This document shows, in pieces, positions 35,710-46,059 of a stretch of DNA of 64,000 nucleotides. The translations under genes and the position numbers were made by a program. The DNA lies in the NCBI GenBank assembly GCA_903939735.1, contig CAJAIA010000041.1:1-64000 (forward strand), given 5' to 3'. The stretch comes from an uncultured Ignavibacteria bacterium. GTDB taxonomy: Bacteria > Bacteroidota > Ignavibacteria > Kapaibacteriales > Kapaibacteriaceae. Under the pieces are notes generated by a model that worked only from the letters and a program-made list of their open reading frames with translations, ran no database searches and was not told the origin of the DNA. Numbering within the stretch: the stretch's first letter is position 1; each line of letters starts with the position of its first letter.

Positions 35710-38700
35710 TCCACCCACCACCGAGCGCACGATAGAGTGCAACGTAGGCTAGGTAGAGATTGGTCTTTGCATCCAACTCACGTCGCTGCGCGTCAAGTAG
35801 CGACCGCTGTGCGTCGAGTACCTGCAGGTACGGTGTTGCACCATAGCGATACCGCAGTTCCGACAAGCGCAATACTTCCCTATTCGACGTCACTACGCCG
35901 GATGCAGAAGCTACCTCGATGCGTCGATTGCGTAGATCGACCATAGCATCATTGACCTCGCGAAACGCAACAACTACGGTGCGCTGATAGTCAGCCACGG
36001 CAGCGCGCGTGCTAGCATCGGCAGCATCAACTTGTGCGGCCAAGCGTCCACCCTGGAAGATCGGTTGCACGAGATTGCCCACAGCATTCCACATCAGGGA
36101 ATTGGCGTCGATGAGCGGCTGGCCCGACAATGCCTCAACACCACCGCCAACCGATAGTGACAATCGCGGATACTGTTCCGCAATTGCTCGTCCAATAAGT
36201 GCATTCGCGGCGATTACGCGCTGTTCTGCAATGATTACATCTGGACGTCGCTGCAGAAGCTCGCTCGGCTGTCCAACAGCAACATCGGCAGGTACACGCT
36301 GCTGGGTGAGCGTTGTGCCCCGTTGCACATCCGTTCCAATTGGACGCGCCAGCAAGACGTTAAGCGCGTTCTCCGTTTGCGCTATCGCTGTATTGATAAC
36401 AGGCACTTCGGCTTCTACGCGACGCAGCTCGCCCTCGGCCTGACGCCAGTCGAGCTCGGATGTCTTGCCCCCTTCGAAAAGCGTTCGCGCGAGTCGCTCG
36501 TATTCACGCCGGGTCGCTAGGTTACTATCGATAATCTGCCGGAGTGCATCAAACTTGCGCAACGTGATGTAGGCTTCAGCAACAGCAGCCGAGATCATGA
36601 GTCGCGACGCACGATACGAGGCCTCGGAGGCGCGCAGCTGCGCTGTCTGAGCTTCGGCACCTCGTCGGATTCGTCCGAAGATGTCGAGCTCCCACGAGAG
36701 CGTTCCCATGATGCCGAAGATGCCAGTCGGACCCAATGCAGCGCCAGGGTTGAGCACACCAACGCGATTGGCAGAGTTCCGAATACCAGTTGCTGAGCCC
36801 CCTAACCCAAGTTGCGGGAAGAGTTCACTATTGGCAATGGTCACATTCGCGCGAGCTGCTTCGATGCGCGCAAACGTAGCTTGGACATCGTAATTACTAT
36901 CGAGTGCTGTCGAAATGTACGTGGTGAGCACTTGGTCCTCATACACGCGCCAGTGTGGCTCAATCGCGAACGATGAGTCCGTGCGTGCGCGCTCACGCCA
37001 TGTATCTGATGTAGGCAGGGATGGGCGCACATAGTCGGGTCCGACCTTGCAGCTTTGCAAGCCAGCACCTATTCCGATGATCATCAGGATCATCGCCCCC
37101 TGCCGCATACGCTTGCGATAGGCAAACCCCTCGATGAAGGCAAACAATCCCGGAACGATAATCACACCAAATGCCGTTGCGACCAACATCCCATAGAACA
37201 CCGTTGTGCCCATGGCTACACGTGACCCAGCACCAGAGCCGGAGGCCGTCATAAGCGGCACCACTCCAAGAATGAATGCGAATGCCGTCATGAGAATCGG
37301 ACGGAAACGAAGACGCGCTGATTCAAGCGCGGCATCTTGCGGCGAAAGTCCTTCACGATCCTGCTTCTCCTTGGCAAACTCAACGATCAGGATAGAGTTC
37401 TTTGCTGCAAGTCCGATCAGAAGAATGAGGCCAATCTGCGTGTACACGTTGTTGTCGATACCCATCATCCACACGCCGAAGAATGCTCCAAACGCGGCAA
37501 TAGGCGTACCGAGCAGAACTGACCATGGCAAGCGCCACGAATCATACTGTGATGCAAGGAGCAAGAAGACGAGCACGATAGCGAGCACGAAGGTTGGGAT
37601 CGGACTCGGAGCACGCTTCTCTTCGTAGGAAAGTCCGGAGAAGGCAAGACTCATGGTTTGTGGAAGCACTTCCTTGGCGACGTCTTCAAGTGCCGTGAGA
37701 GCCTGCCCCGAGCTAAAGCCTGATGCGGCATTACCACTGATGGCCACACTGCGTAACAAGTTGAAGCGATACGTCACTTCGGCACCAGATGTGTCATTCG
37801 AAGTGACGATCGTCGACAGTGGAATCATTTCTCCTGTCGTTGCACTTCGCACATAGAATGCCCCAATATCATTCGGAGACTGTCGGTACTCGGGTTCCGA
37901 CTGCATGTAGACGCGGTACAAACGGCCGAAGCGATTGAAGTCGTTCACATACGCTCCACCCAACGCAGCCTGCATCGTGGTGAACACATCCTGAATCGTC
38001 ACGCCCAGTTTTCGAGCCTTCTCACGATCAAGCTGCACGCCGATTTGCGGAACGCCTGCATCGAATTGTGTAAACAGACTCGTGAGTTCTGGTCGCTGCG
38101 ACGCAGCAGCCATAAACCTCGCTGTCTGTTCCTGCAGATCACCGACACTCATTGCACCCGAGCGATCCTGCAGGTATGCCGAGAAGCCCCCTGCCGCACC
38201 AAAGCCCGGGATCGTCGGCGGAGCAAAACAGAACGAGATAGCTTCAGGGATCGACATAAACTGTCGATTGAGCGTGGCCATAATCGCTTTAGCATGTTCT
38301 TCCTTCGCCGTACGTTCTTCCCACGGCTTGAGTCGGATCAGGAACGATGCCACATTCGATGTGTACGCGTTGGTAAGGAAGGATAATCCACCAACCGTGT
38401 TGTACGATTCAATAGCTGGATTCTGAGCCAAGATCTTCTCAATCTTACCGCATACCTCGTCGGTGCGCTCAAGTGATGCAGCGTTAGGCAACATCACGTT
38501 GACAAGGAAGATGCCTTGATCTTCGTTCGGCACGAATCCCGACGGGATCTGTCCGACAGTGATAAGCGACAGCACAGCAAATGCTCCGACACCAACAACC
38601 GACAAGACAGACTTGCGGACAAACGAGCGAGCGATGCCGACATATCCTGTTGTCGCACGTCCAAACACACGATTGAACCAACGATAGAAGGCTTTGAGCG

Positions 38701-40222
38701 GACCCTTCCCCTCGATACTTGTTGGCTTGAGGAGCATAGCAGCAAGTGCCGGACTCAACGTTAGTGCGTTGAAGGCCGAAAGCACAACAGAGAATGCAAT
38801 TGTCATCGCAAACTGCTGGTAGATCATTCCCGTGATTCCACCAAGGAATGCCACTGGAACGAACACAGCCGCCAAGATGAGTGCAATGGCGATCACCGGA
38901 CCCGACACTTCGCTCATGGCCTTCAACGTGGCTTCTCGGGGACTCATCCCATGCTCGATGTGATGCATCACCGCCTCGACCACCACAATCGCATCGTCAA
39001 CTACGATGCCGATAGCGAGCACAAGCCCGAACAGCGACACTGTATTAATCGTGAAGCCTACGAGTGGGAAGATGGCAAACGTCCCGATAAGACTCACCGG
39101 CACCGTCAGCAGCGGAATGAGCGTAGCACGTCCGTTCTGCAAGAAGATGAACACGACGATAATCACCAGCAACACAGCTTCGAACAAAGTCTGTACGATC
39201 TCCTCGATTGATGCCTCAACGGCTGGTGTGGTATCATATCCCACCTCAGCGATTACATCCTTCGGGAAAATGGTCTTCATCGACTCGAGCATTGCGTAAA
39301 TACCCTTCGATGATTCGAGCTGATTAGCACCCGGAAGAAGGTAGATCGCAAGCATGGCCGACGGCTTACCGTTGAGGCGACCGAATGACTTGTAGTTCTC
39401 CGAACCAAGCTCAACGCGGGCCACATCACGCACACGAACAATACGTCCGTCAGCCGTCTCCTTGATGATAATGTCGCCGAACTCCTCAGGAGTTGTCAGA
39501 CGTCCTGGAGCACTTACCGTATAGGTATTCTCCTGTCCCGGAGCAGATGGAGCAGCTCCGATCTTGCCAGCAGGCGCCTGGACATTCTGGTCGCGAACTG
39601 CAGCCCAGACGTCAGTACTTGTGAGACCTAATGCCGCCAGGCGATCCGGCTTGATCCAAATACGCATAGCATACTCGGAACCACCCAGGAGCTCAACCTG
39701 CGATACGCCTGGAACGCGAAGCAACTGATCGCGTACATTGATCATTGCATAGTTGTTGAGGAACTCCGCATCATAGGTTCCACCCGGTGAGGCAACGCTC
39801 ACCATCATGAGCAACGATGGATTGATCTTCTGAACAATCACACCTTGTTGCAATACATCCTGTGGAAGACGTGAATTCGCGCGTGCAACACGATTCTGCG
39901 TGAGCACGTTCGCGTTGTTGAGATCCGTACCCACATCAAACGTCACATCAATCGAGGCAGTTCCGTCCGAGGTATTGCGCGACATCATGTAGATCATGTT
40001 GTCGACACCGTTGATCTGCTGCTCAATTGGTGTTGCAACCGATTGCTCAACCGCTTCGGCACCAGCTCCAGGATACACTCCCGTGACACGCACCATCGGC
40101 GGGGACAATCGAGGATACTGTTCGATGGGCAGTCCCATCAATGCGACAAGTCCAACAATCACCGTCACAATCGAAATCACGATTGCCACAATGGGACGCC
40201 GCACAAAGAATGCTGAGAACAT
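35705..40222 (-). CDS. RND drug-efflux pump fused to its OprM/TolC-type outer-membrane channel
   Basis: 1505 residues from ATG 40222 (AAGGGT upstream; the track start at 40258 overlaps the adaptor). Residues 1-1035 are an AcrB/MexB-type HAE1 permease: FFVRRPIVAIVISIV, the TM4 motif LVLAIGIVVDDAIVVVEAV with the paired proton-relay Asp residues, and a second-half repeat ending FGVIIVPGLFAFIEGFAYRKR. With no stop it continues as MRQGAMILMIIGIGAGLQSCKVGPDYVRPSLPTSDTW, a lipoprotein-like helix (Cys1058), then a complete outer-membrane factor with two OEP repeats. The extra helix would return the chain to the periplasm. The adaptor gene is directly upstream. Confidence 0.88.
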   Translation of the reverse strand: MFSAFFVRRPIVAIVISIVTVIVGLVALMGLPIEQYPRLSPPMVRVTGVYPGAGAEAVEQSVATPIEQQINGVDNMIYMMSRNTSDGTASIDVTFDVGTDLNNANVLTQNRVARANSRLPQDVLQQGVIVQKINPSLLMMVSVASPGGTYDAEFLNNYAMINVRDQLLRVPGVSQVELLGGSEYAMRIWIKPDRLAALGLTSTDVWAAVRDQNVQAPAGKIGAAPSAPGQENTYTVSAPGRLTTPEEFGDIIIKETADGRIVRVRDVARVELGSENYKSFGRLNGKPSAMLAIYLLPGANQLESSKGIYAMLESMKTIFPKDVIAEVGYDTTPAVEASIEEIVQTLFEAVLLVIIVVFIFLQNGRATLIPLLTVPVSLIGTFAIFPLVGFTINTVSLFGLVLAIGIVVDDAIVVVEAVMHHIEHGMSPREATLKAMSEVSGPVIAIALILAAVFVPVAFLGGITGMIYQQFAMTIAFSVVLSAFNALTLSPALAAMLLKPTSIEGKGPLKAFYRWFNRVFGRATTGYVGIARSFVRKSVLSVVGVGAFAVLSLITVGQIPSGFVPNEDQGIFLVNVMLPNAASLERTDEVCGKIEKILAQNPAIESYNTVGGLSFLTNAYTSNVASFLIRLKPWEERTAKEEHAKAIMATLNRQFMSIPEAISFCFAPPTIPGFGAAGGFSAYLQDRSGAMSVGDLQEQTARFMAAASQRPELTSLFTQFDAGVPQIGVQLDREKARKLGVTIQDVFTTMQAALGGAYVNDFNRFGRLYRVYMQSEPEYRQSPNDIGAFYVRSATTGEMIPLSTIVTSNDTSGAEVTYRFNLLRSVAISGNAASGFSSGQALTALEDVAKEVLPQTMSLAFSGLSYEEKRAPSPIPTFVLAIVLVFLLLASQYDSWRLPWSVLLGTPIAAFGAFFGVWMMGIDNNVYTQIGLILLIGLAAKNSILIVEFAKEKQDREGLSPQDAALESARLRFRPILMTAFAFILGVVPLMTASGSGAGSRVAMGTTVFYGMLVATAFGVIIVPGLFAFIEGFAYRKRMRQGAMILMIIGIGAGLQSCKVGPDYVRPSLPTSDTWRERARTDSSFAIEPHWRVYEDQVLTTYISTALDSNYDVQATFARIEAARANVTIANSELFPQLGLGGSATGIRNSANRVGVLNPGAALGPTGIFGIMGTLSWELDIFGRIRRGAEAQTAQLRASEASYRASRLMISAAVAEAYITLRKFDALRQIIDSNLATRREYERLARTLFEGGKTSELDWRQAEGELRRVEAEVPVINTAIAQTENALNVLLARPIGTDVQRGTTLTQQRVPADVAVGQPSELLQRRPDVIIAEQRVIAANALIGRAIAEQYPRLSLSVGGGVEALSGQPLIDANSLMWNAVGNLVQPIFQGGRLAAQVDAADASTRAAVADYQRTVVVAFREVNDAMVDLRNRRIEVASASGVVTSNREVLRLSELRYRYGATPYLQVLDAQRSLLDAQRRELDAKTNLYLAYVALYRALGGGWR

Positions 40223-40232
40223 TGTGCGACCC

Positions 40233-41381
40233 TTATGGACGTGTGAGAAGACTGTCAATGGCCACCGTTACGCGCTTTGGCGCAACAACTGCCCCATCAC
40301 GCACTTTCTGTAGACCCTCATACACGATTGTCTCACCTGCGCTGAGGCCAGCTTCAATCACGTACGTTGCACCTACACGATGCGATATCACCACAGGACG
40401 CATCGAAACTGCCTTCGATTTGGCATCCACCACAGCGACATACTGTGTGCCCTGAAGCTCGGACACTGCCCGCTGAGGAATAACAATTGCTCCACGCGCT
40501 TGATCAAGCGCTGCGCGAACACGTGCGAATTGACCAGGACGAACCATGCCTTCAGGGTTTGGGAACATTGCCTCAATCATAATCGTCCCCGTCTGCGGAT
40601 CAATCGCATTGTCGATTACTAACGCTTCACCGAGGTACGGATGCACCGATTTGTCAGCCAGAATCAGCTGCAGAGGAATCGGACGCTTACGTGCTGATGA
40701 GTCAAGCTGACGACGTCTCTTCGTTACACGAAGCCACTCGACTTCCGACATACTAAACTTCACACGAATCGGATCCAGCTTCGACACCGTGGTCAAAGGA
40801 CCTGCCGCAATACGTCCGATAAGGTCTCCTACTTCGACAGATGATGATCCGGCCAAGCCGTCGATCGGCGACGTTACGGTGCAGTACCCTAACTCAACTT
40901 GCGCCTTTTGGACACTGCCACGCATTGCTTGCACCGATGCACGACTTGCCTTCGCCATCTGCACTGCTGTCTCGTATTCTTGACGCGAGATCGCATTCTG
41001 TTCGACAAGGGGCGTATAGCGTGCCACGTCCTGCTCTGCACGCGCGAGATTCGCTTCTGCCTCCGCGAGCTGACCCTTGGCCACGTTGACGTTCGCAGCG
41101 TACTGAAGCGGGTCGACAACGTACATCACCTGTCCGCGACGTACATACGTGCCTTCCTTGTACACGACTCGATCAACATACCCTTCAACGCGTGAGCGAA
41201 TCTCGACTTCTTCCCCTCCTCGTGTCTGGCCTACCCACTCGGAGTACACCGGCACATCGCGTGCTTCAAGTGTGATCACACTCACGGGAATCGCAGGGGG
41301 TGGTCCCTCTACTTTGTGTTCGCAGCTTGTGAGAACCATCACAACACATGCGCATGCAAGGAATGTCGAACGTACCATCAT
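40233..41381 (-). CDS. RND efflux periplasmic adaptor (membrane fusion protein)
   Basis: 382 residues from ATG 41381, which has TTGGAG upstream. The signal peptide ends in a lipobox (VVMVLTSC), so it is a lipoprotein. EIRSRVEGYVDRVVYKEGTYVRRGQVMYVVD is the first lipoyl half, a coiled-coil hairpin spans about 95-165, VTSPIDGLAG is the second lipoyl half, and beta-barrel and membrane-proximal domains follow (PEGMVRPGQFARVRAAL). It bridges pump and channel. The pump-channel gene follows after 10 bases, so the two genes encode a full tripartite-type system. Confidence 0.93.
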   Translation of the reverse strand: MMVRSTFLACACVVMVLTSCEHKVEGPPPAIPVSVITLEARDVPVYSEWVGQTRGGEEVEIRSRVEGYVDRVVYKEGTYVRRGQVMYVVDPLQYAANVNVAKGQLAEAEANLARAEQDVARYTPLVEQNAISRQEYETAVQMAKASRASVQAMRGSVQKAQVELGYCTVTSPIDGLAGSSSVEVGDLIGRIAAGPLTTVSKLDPIRVKFSMSEVEWLRVTKRRRQLDSSARKRPIPLQLILADKSVHPYLGEALVIDNAIDPQTGTIMIEAMFPNPEGMVRPGQFARVRAALDQARGAIVIPQRAVSELQGTQYVAVVDAKSKAVSMRPVVISHRVGATYVIEAGLSAGETIVYEGLQKVRDGAVVAPKRVTVAIDSLLTRP

Positions 41382-41415
41382 ACCAAACTCCAAATGTCTA
41401 CGCGGTGATCGCCCC

Positions 41416-42810
41416 TTAGCGAATAAACCGTGGGTGCATCAAATTATCAGGAGAAAAGATTTCGGCGAGCTTCTCCTCAGAGAGGAGTCCCTTCGACCGC
41501 ACTATGTCGATCACCGAACCACCTGTCTCAAAGGCTTCTTTTGCAATCGCGGCACTCTGCTCATATCCGAGGATTGGATTGAGCGCTGTGACGATTCCTA
41601 CGGAATTCATCACCATGGCATACGTATGCTCGGCGTTAGCAGTAATGCCATCGACACATCGTTCGCGCAACGTTGCACAGGCTCGCGTGAGCACTTCAAT
41701 GGACTGGAACAGACAGTATGCGAGTACGGGCTCCATCACATTTAGCTGCAGCTGTCCTGCCTCGGCTGCAAACGTCACCGTTACGTCATTCCCAATCACG
41801 AGATAACACACCTGATTGACCACTTCCGGAATCACAGGATTGACCTTCCCCGGCATGATGCTCGAACCCGGCTGCAAGCGCGGTAGGTTGATCTCGTTAA
41901 ATCCACAGCGCGGACCAGATGAAAGCAGGCGTAGATCGTTGCAGATCTTCGAGAGTTTGACCGCAACACGCTTAAGGACGCCACTTACCTGAACATAGGC
42001 TCCGTTGTCCCACGTAGCTTCGATGAGATTCTGCGAGAGCGACACAGGGATGTTCGATACGTCCTTCAAGTACTGCACAGCCAGCGCCGGGTAGCCTTCA
42101 GGCGCGTTAATGCTCGTGCCAATGGCTGTCGCTCCAAGGTTAACTTCTGTGACAAGCGAGCGAGCTTCCTCGAGACGACGGATATCTTCGCCGATGTTTA
42201 CGGCAAACGATTCAAACTCCTGTCCAAGAGTCATCGGCACAGCATCTTGCAATTGCGTGCGCCCCATTTTCAATACATCCTGAAACTCAACACCCTTGCG
42301 TGCAAACGCATCACGAAGCAATCCAAGCTGCTCGATGAGTTGTCCGATTTCAATGTACAAACTCAGACGGAACGCAGTTGGATAGGCGTCGTTGGTGCTC
42401 TGTGAACAGTTAACGTGATTGTTAGGATGCACGATATCGTACGTGCCCTTTGGATGACCAAGAATTTCGAGCGCCGTGTTAGCAATCACTTCGTTGGCGT
42501 TCATATTGGTCGACGTGCCAGCACCTCCTTGAATCACATCAACGATGAACTGTTCATGGAGGTCGCCGGCGATGATCCGATCACATGCAGCACAGATCGC
42601 GTCTGCTACCGCTGGATCAAGGACATCGAGATCTTTGTTCGCCAACGCTGCAGCTTTCTTCACGTACCCAAAGGCTACGATGAAGGATCGCGCATGACTA
42701 ATGGGGATGCCCGTAATGTGAAAGTTCTCTTTTCCGCGGAGTGTCTGCACGCCGTAATAGGCGCTATCAGGAATCTCGCGCTCACCCAAGAAATCGTGCT
42801 CAATGCGCAT
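41416..42810 (-). CDS. aspA: Aspartate ammonia-lyase
   Basis: 464 residues, the normal aspartase length. GSSIMPGKVNPV is the fumarase/aspartase signature loop, GGAGTSTNMNANEVIAN and NHVNCSQSTNDAYPT line the active site. AspA and class II fumarase are close; NMNANEVIAN, IMPGKVNPVIPEVVNQV and the N-terminal DFLGEREIPDSAYYGVQTLR favour aspartase. It interconverts L-aspartate with fumarate and ammonia in the cytoplasm. It follows the ribonuclease gene by 5 bases. Confidence 0.88.
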   Translation of the reverse strand: MRIEHDFLGEREIPDSAYYGVQTLRGKENFHITGIPISHARSFIVAFGYVKKAAALANKDLDVLDPAVADAICAACDRIIAGDLHEQFIVDVIQGGAGTSTNMNANEVIANTALEILGHPKGTYDIVHPNNHVNCSQSTNDAYPTAFRLSLYIEIGQLIEQLGLLRDAFARKGVEFQDVLKMGRTQLQDAVPMTLGQEFESFAVNIGEDIRRLEEARSLVTEVNLGATAIGTSINAPEGYPALAVQYLKDVSNIPVSLSQNLIEATWDNGAYVQVSGVLKRVAVKLSKICNDLRLLSSGPRCGFNEINLPRLQPGSSIMPGKVNPVIPEVVNQVCYLVIGNDVTVTFAAEAGQLQLNVMEPVLAYCLFQSIEVLTRACATLRERCVDGITANAEHTYAMVMNSVGIVTALNPILGYEQSAAIAKEAFETGGSVIDIVRSKGLLSEEKLAEIFSPDNLMHPRFIR

Positions 42811-42815
42811 GCGTC

Positions 42816-44222
42816 TTATACCTCACAGTGTTCTGAATACGCCGGCAAGAATGCCGACACACCAAATCGTTCTTGAATCTTGTCACGAAGAGGATTGCGC
42901 GCTCTGTCCTCGCCGTGCGTTAACAGCAGCGTCGACACACCCGATTGCGCAACGGTACCAAACCAGTCGAGCAACTCGGTCTGTCCGGCATGCGCACTGA
43001 ATCCCCCGAGCGTATGGATCTTCGCGCGGACGTTGTGGTACTCACCCATGAGCTTCACTCCAGGAGCGCCATCGACCAGCTTTCGTCCGAGTGATCCACG
43101 GGCTTGATATCCAACGATCACGAAGTGGCTCGTTGGATCGCTAATCGAGTTGCGAATGTGGTGCATGATCCGTCCGGCTGTACACATCCCTGAGCCGGCG
43201 ATCACGATGAATGGTCCTTGCTCGTCGTTGATAGCCTTCGATTCATCAGCAGTAACGCATACCCGCACGCTCCGCAGATCGTGCCAGAGTTGTCCACCCT
43301 CAACCAGCTGCGAGCTTTCGGTATCGAAGAGCTCGGTATGCTTCCGATAGACGGCATCAGCCTTGATAGCCATGGGGCTGTCAAGGAAGATGGGAATCGC
43401 CGGAATGCGCTTACTACGCACCATTTCAGCAATGTGGAACATCATCTGCTGTGCGCGACCGATAGCAAACGACGGGATAAAGATCTTCCCCTTTTGTTCG
43501 ACAGCATCAACGATGATCTGCTGAAACTCATTCAGAGTTTCTTCCAATGTGCGGTGATCACGATCCCCGTAGGTCGACTCAAGTACAATGACATCGGCTT
43601 TGACAGGGGGCGCTGGGTCGCGCAAGTATGGAAGATGCTGGGGTCCGACATCGCCCGAGAACACAACGATGCGCTCACGATCGGCATCTTGAATACGCAC
43701 CTCAACGCTGGCTGATCCCAACAGGTGGCCTGCATCATGGAACACTGCGTGCACACCGGTGGCGACTGGCACCATAACTCCATACTCAACGATGACGATC
43801 TGACTGAGTGTTTGATCAACATCTTGCTGGTCGAACAATGGAGCGTCGTACCGACCCAGTCTTCGGCCAGTGCGTTGCGCCCGACGATGTTTCCGCTCGT
43901 AGTCGTACTCTTGAATGTGTGCTGCATCATTGAGAATGATCTCAGCAATGTCTCGCGTTCCGTGCGTGCAGTAAATTGGACCGCGATATCCGTCGCGGAT
44001 GAGAACCGGGAGTCGTCCGGAGTGATCGAGATGTCCGTGCGTAAGCAGCACCGCATTCACGGTTGCACGATGGACACCTCCCGGTACGACGTTGCGAGCA
44101 TCGTCGTCCTTGTCGCCTTGGAACATGCCAAAATCGACAAGCACCGTGGCCGCATCAGATTCGAGCATGTAGGCAGATCCCGTGACCTCGCCTGCAGCTC
44201 CATATGGTGTTATTCGTATCAT
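42816..44222 (-). CDS. Beta-CASP metallo-beta-lactamase RNase
   Basis: 468 residues. Motif 2 THGHLDHSG, the later FHDAGHLLGSASVEV and FSGDVG complete the zinc ligands, and the beta-CASP part has SFAIGRAQ (motif A region), SGMCTAGRIMHHIRN and GGFSAHAGQTELLDW (motif C). This is the CPSF/Ysh1-like subgroup of RNA-processing nucleases found in many bacteria. It acts on RNA in the cytoplasm. It starts 48 bases from the divergent ABC transporter gene and is probably co-transcribed with aspA. Confidence 0.9.
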   Translation of the reverse strand: MIRITPYGAAGEVTGSAYMLESDAATVLVDFGMFQGDKDDDARNVVPGGVHRATVNAVLLTHGHLDHSGRLPVLIRDGYRGPIYCTHGTRDIAEIILNDAAHIQEYDYERKHRRAQRTGRRLGRYDAPLFDQQDVDQTLSQIVIVEYGVMVPVATGVHAVFHDAGHLLGSASVEVRIQDADRERIVVFSGDVGPQHLPYLRDPAPPVKADVIVLESTYGDRDHRTLEETLNEFQQIIVDAVEQKGKIFIPSFAIGRAQQMMFHIAEMVRSKRIPAIPIFLDSPMAIKADAVYRKHTELFDTESSQLVEGGQLWHDLRSVRVCVTADESKAINDEQGPFIVIAGSGMCTAGRIMHHIRNSISDPTSHFVIVGYQARGSLGRKLVDGAPGVKLMGEYHNVRAKIHTLGGFSAHAGQTELLDWFGTVAQSGVSTLLLTHGEDRARNPLRDKIQERFGVSAFLPAYSEHCEV

Positions 44223-44233
44223 ACAGCAAAGTT

Positions 44234-44266
44234 ACCAGATCAACGGAGAGCACCATCTGGTTGATC
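44234..44266. promoter_or_regulatory. Overlapping dyads between divergent genes
   Basis: ACCAGAT (44234-44240) is inverted at ATCTGGT (44255-44261), and GATCAAC (44238-44244) at GTTGATC (44260-44266). The dyads fill most of the 48 bases between the ribonuclease and ABC transporter starts. Possibly an operator; function unproven. Confidence 0.35.
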
Positions 44267-44270
44267 CACG

Positions 44271-46055
44271 ATGAAAGCGGTAAGTTTGTGCGTGCAACAA
44301 GACCCGCCCATAAAGAAAAGCGTCGACTACAGTCTCCTCCGGAGACTCCTCGTCTTTCTTAAGCCGTATCGCCTTCACCTAGTTGGCGCCATTCTGCTCA
44401 CCCTATCGGCTTCTGCGCTGGGTCCGCTCCGGCCATTCCTTACCAGGATCGCTGTCGACGACCATATCATCAAGGGCGACCTCAGTGGCCTGCTGATGTT
44501 CACCGGACTGATTCTTGGGCTCTTGTTCCTACAGGGGCTTCTGCAGTATGGACTGTCCTTGCTCATGACCTGGATCGGTCAACGCGTCTTGCTTGATATC
44601 CGCAACACACTCTTCCGTCATGCCGAGGGGCTGGCGCTGCGATACTACGATACGACGCCCGTCGGACGCATCGTAACGCGCGTGACGAACGACGTCGAGG
44701 TTCTCAACGAGTTGTTCTCCTCTGGGGTCGTGTTGATGATCTCTGATGTGATGGTGATCGTGTGGATTCTGACATTCATGTGGAACACATCGCATGAGCT
44801 CACACTCATGACAATCATTGTTCTGCCGTTCCTGTTGGTAGCGTCATTCATCTTCCGCGCGAAAGTCCGCACGGTGTACGATAAGATCCGTCGACAAGTG
44901 GCACAGATGAATGCGTTCATCAACGAATTCGTCACGGGTATTTCTATCGTGCAACTGTTCCGTCAAGAACGCCGGATGCAGTCGCAGTTTGCGGAGATCA
45001 ATGCCGAACACCGGCGCCTACAGGATCAATCGATCATGTACTACGCCACGTTCTTCCCAGTCGTGGAGTTCCTGAGTGCTGTGTCGCTCTCCATTATCGT
45101 GTGGTATGCGGCAGGCAACATTGCGTCGGGATTAATGACCATCGGCATGCTGATTGCCTTCAGTCAGTTTACGGAAATGTTCTTCCGACCAGTACGTGAT
45201 CTAACGGAAAAGTATAACACACTGCAATCAAGCATCGTTGCGTCTGAGCGCATCTTTGCGCTCTTGGACACAGCACAACGAGTTGATGATGCACCGAATG
45301 CTACTCCGTTTTCCGGATTGCAGCATGGGGTTGAGTTCAAGAACGTGGACTTCAGCTACGATGGAACGATTCCTGTGTTGCGCAACGTATCGTTCTCTGT
45401 AACGAAGGGGCAAACCATTGCATTGGTTGGGGCGACAGGCTCAGGTAAGAGCTCCATCATCAATGTACTTAGCCGTTTCTACGAGTACCAAGGGGGCGAT
45501 GTGCTCATCGACGGACATAGTATCCGCTCGATTCGGCAGGACGATGTTCGCTCCAAGATTGCTATTGTGCTTCAGGATGTGTTTCTCTTCTCACGCTCAG
45601 TAGCCGATAACATCGGACTCGATCGTGACGGTATCACGCGTGCTGACATCGAACGTGCTGCTACGGCGCTCGGAGCTGACGCCTTCATCCGCAAGCTGCC
45701 ACACGGTTACGACACGAACGTGCGTGAGCGTGGCGCGGTTCTTAGCGTTGGACAGAAGCAGTTAATCTCGTTCTGTCGTGCACTCGTAACAGATCCCGAC
45801 ATTCTCATTCTGGACGAAGCCACATCCAACATCGATACTGAGTCTGAGCAGATTATCGAACGTTCGATCTCAACATTGCTCGAAGGCCGCACCTCAATCG
45901 TTGTTGCCCACCGTCTCTCAACGATTCAGCGGGCCGATGCCATCGTGGTACTCCATCATGGAGAAATCGCTGAAATGGGCACACACCAAGAGCTGCTCGC
46001 CAAGGGCGGCGTCTACGCGAAGCTCCACGCCTTGCAGTTTGCAGCAGCGTCGTAA
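44271..46055 (+). CDS. MsbA/MDR-like ABC exporter (fused TMD-NBD)
   Basis: 594 residues, a typical half-transporter that works as a homodimer in the inner membrane. Six transmembrane segments fill about 25-320; the NBD has Walker A GATGSGKSS, the signature LSVGQKQLISFCRAL (canonical LSGGQ with Val at position 3), Walker B ILILDEATSNID and switch His in VVAHRLST. It could export lipid, glycolipid or drug. It converges with accA, with 4 bases between stops. No partner gene is adjacent. Confidence 0.9.
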   Translation: MKAVSLCVQQDPPIKKSVDYSLLRRLLVFLKPYRLHLVGAILLTLSASALGPLRPFLTRIAVDDHIIKGDLSGLLMFTGLILGLLFLQGLLQYGLSLLMTWIGQRVLLDIRNTLFRHAEGLALRYYDTTPVGRIVTRVTNDVEVLNELFSSGVVLMISDVMVIVWILTFMWNTSHELTLMTIIVLPFLLVASFIFRAKVRTVYDKIRRQVAQMNAFINEFVTGISIVQLFRQERRMQSQFAEINAEHRRLQDQSIMYYATFFPVVEFLSAVSLSIIVWYAAGNIASGLMTIGMLIAFSQFTEMFFRPVRDLTEKYNTLQSSIVASERIFALLDTAQRVDDAPNATPFSGLQHGVEFKNVDFSYDGTIPVLRNVSFSVTKGQTIALVGATGSGKSSIINVLSRFYEYQGGDVLIDGHSIRSIRQDDVRSKIAIVLQDVFLFSRSVADNIGLDRDGITRADIERAATALGADAFIRKLPHGYDTNVRERGAVLSVGQKQLISFCRALVTDPDILILDEATSNIDTESEQIIERSISTLLEGRTSIVVAHRLSTIQRADAIVVLHHGEIAEMGTHQELLAKGGVYAKLHALQFAAAS

Positions 46056-46059
46056 GACG

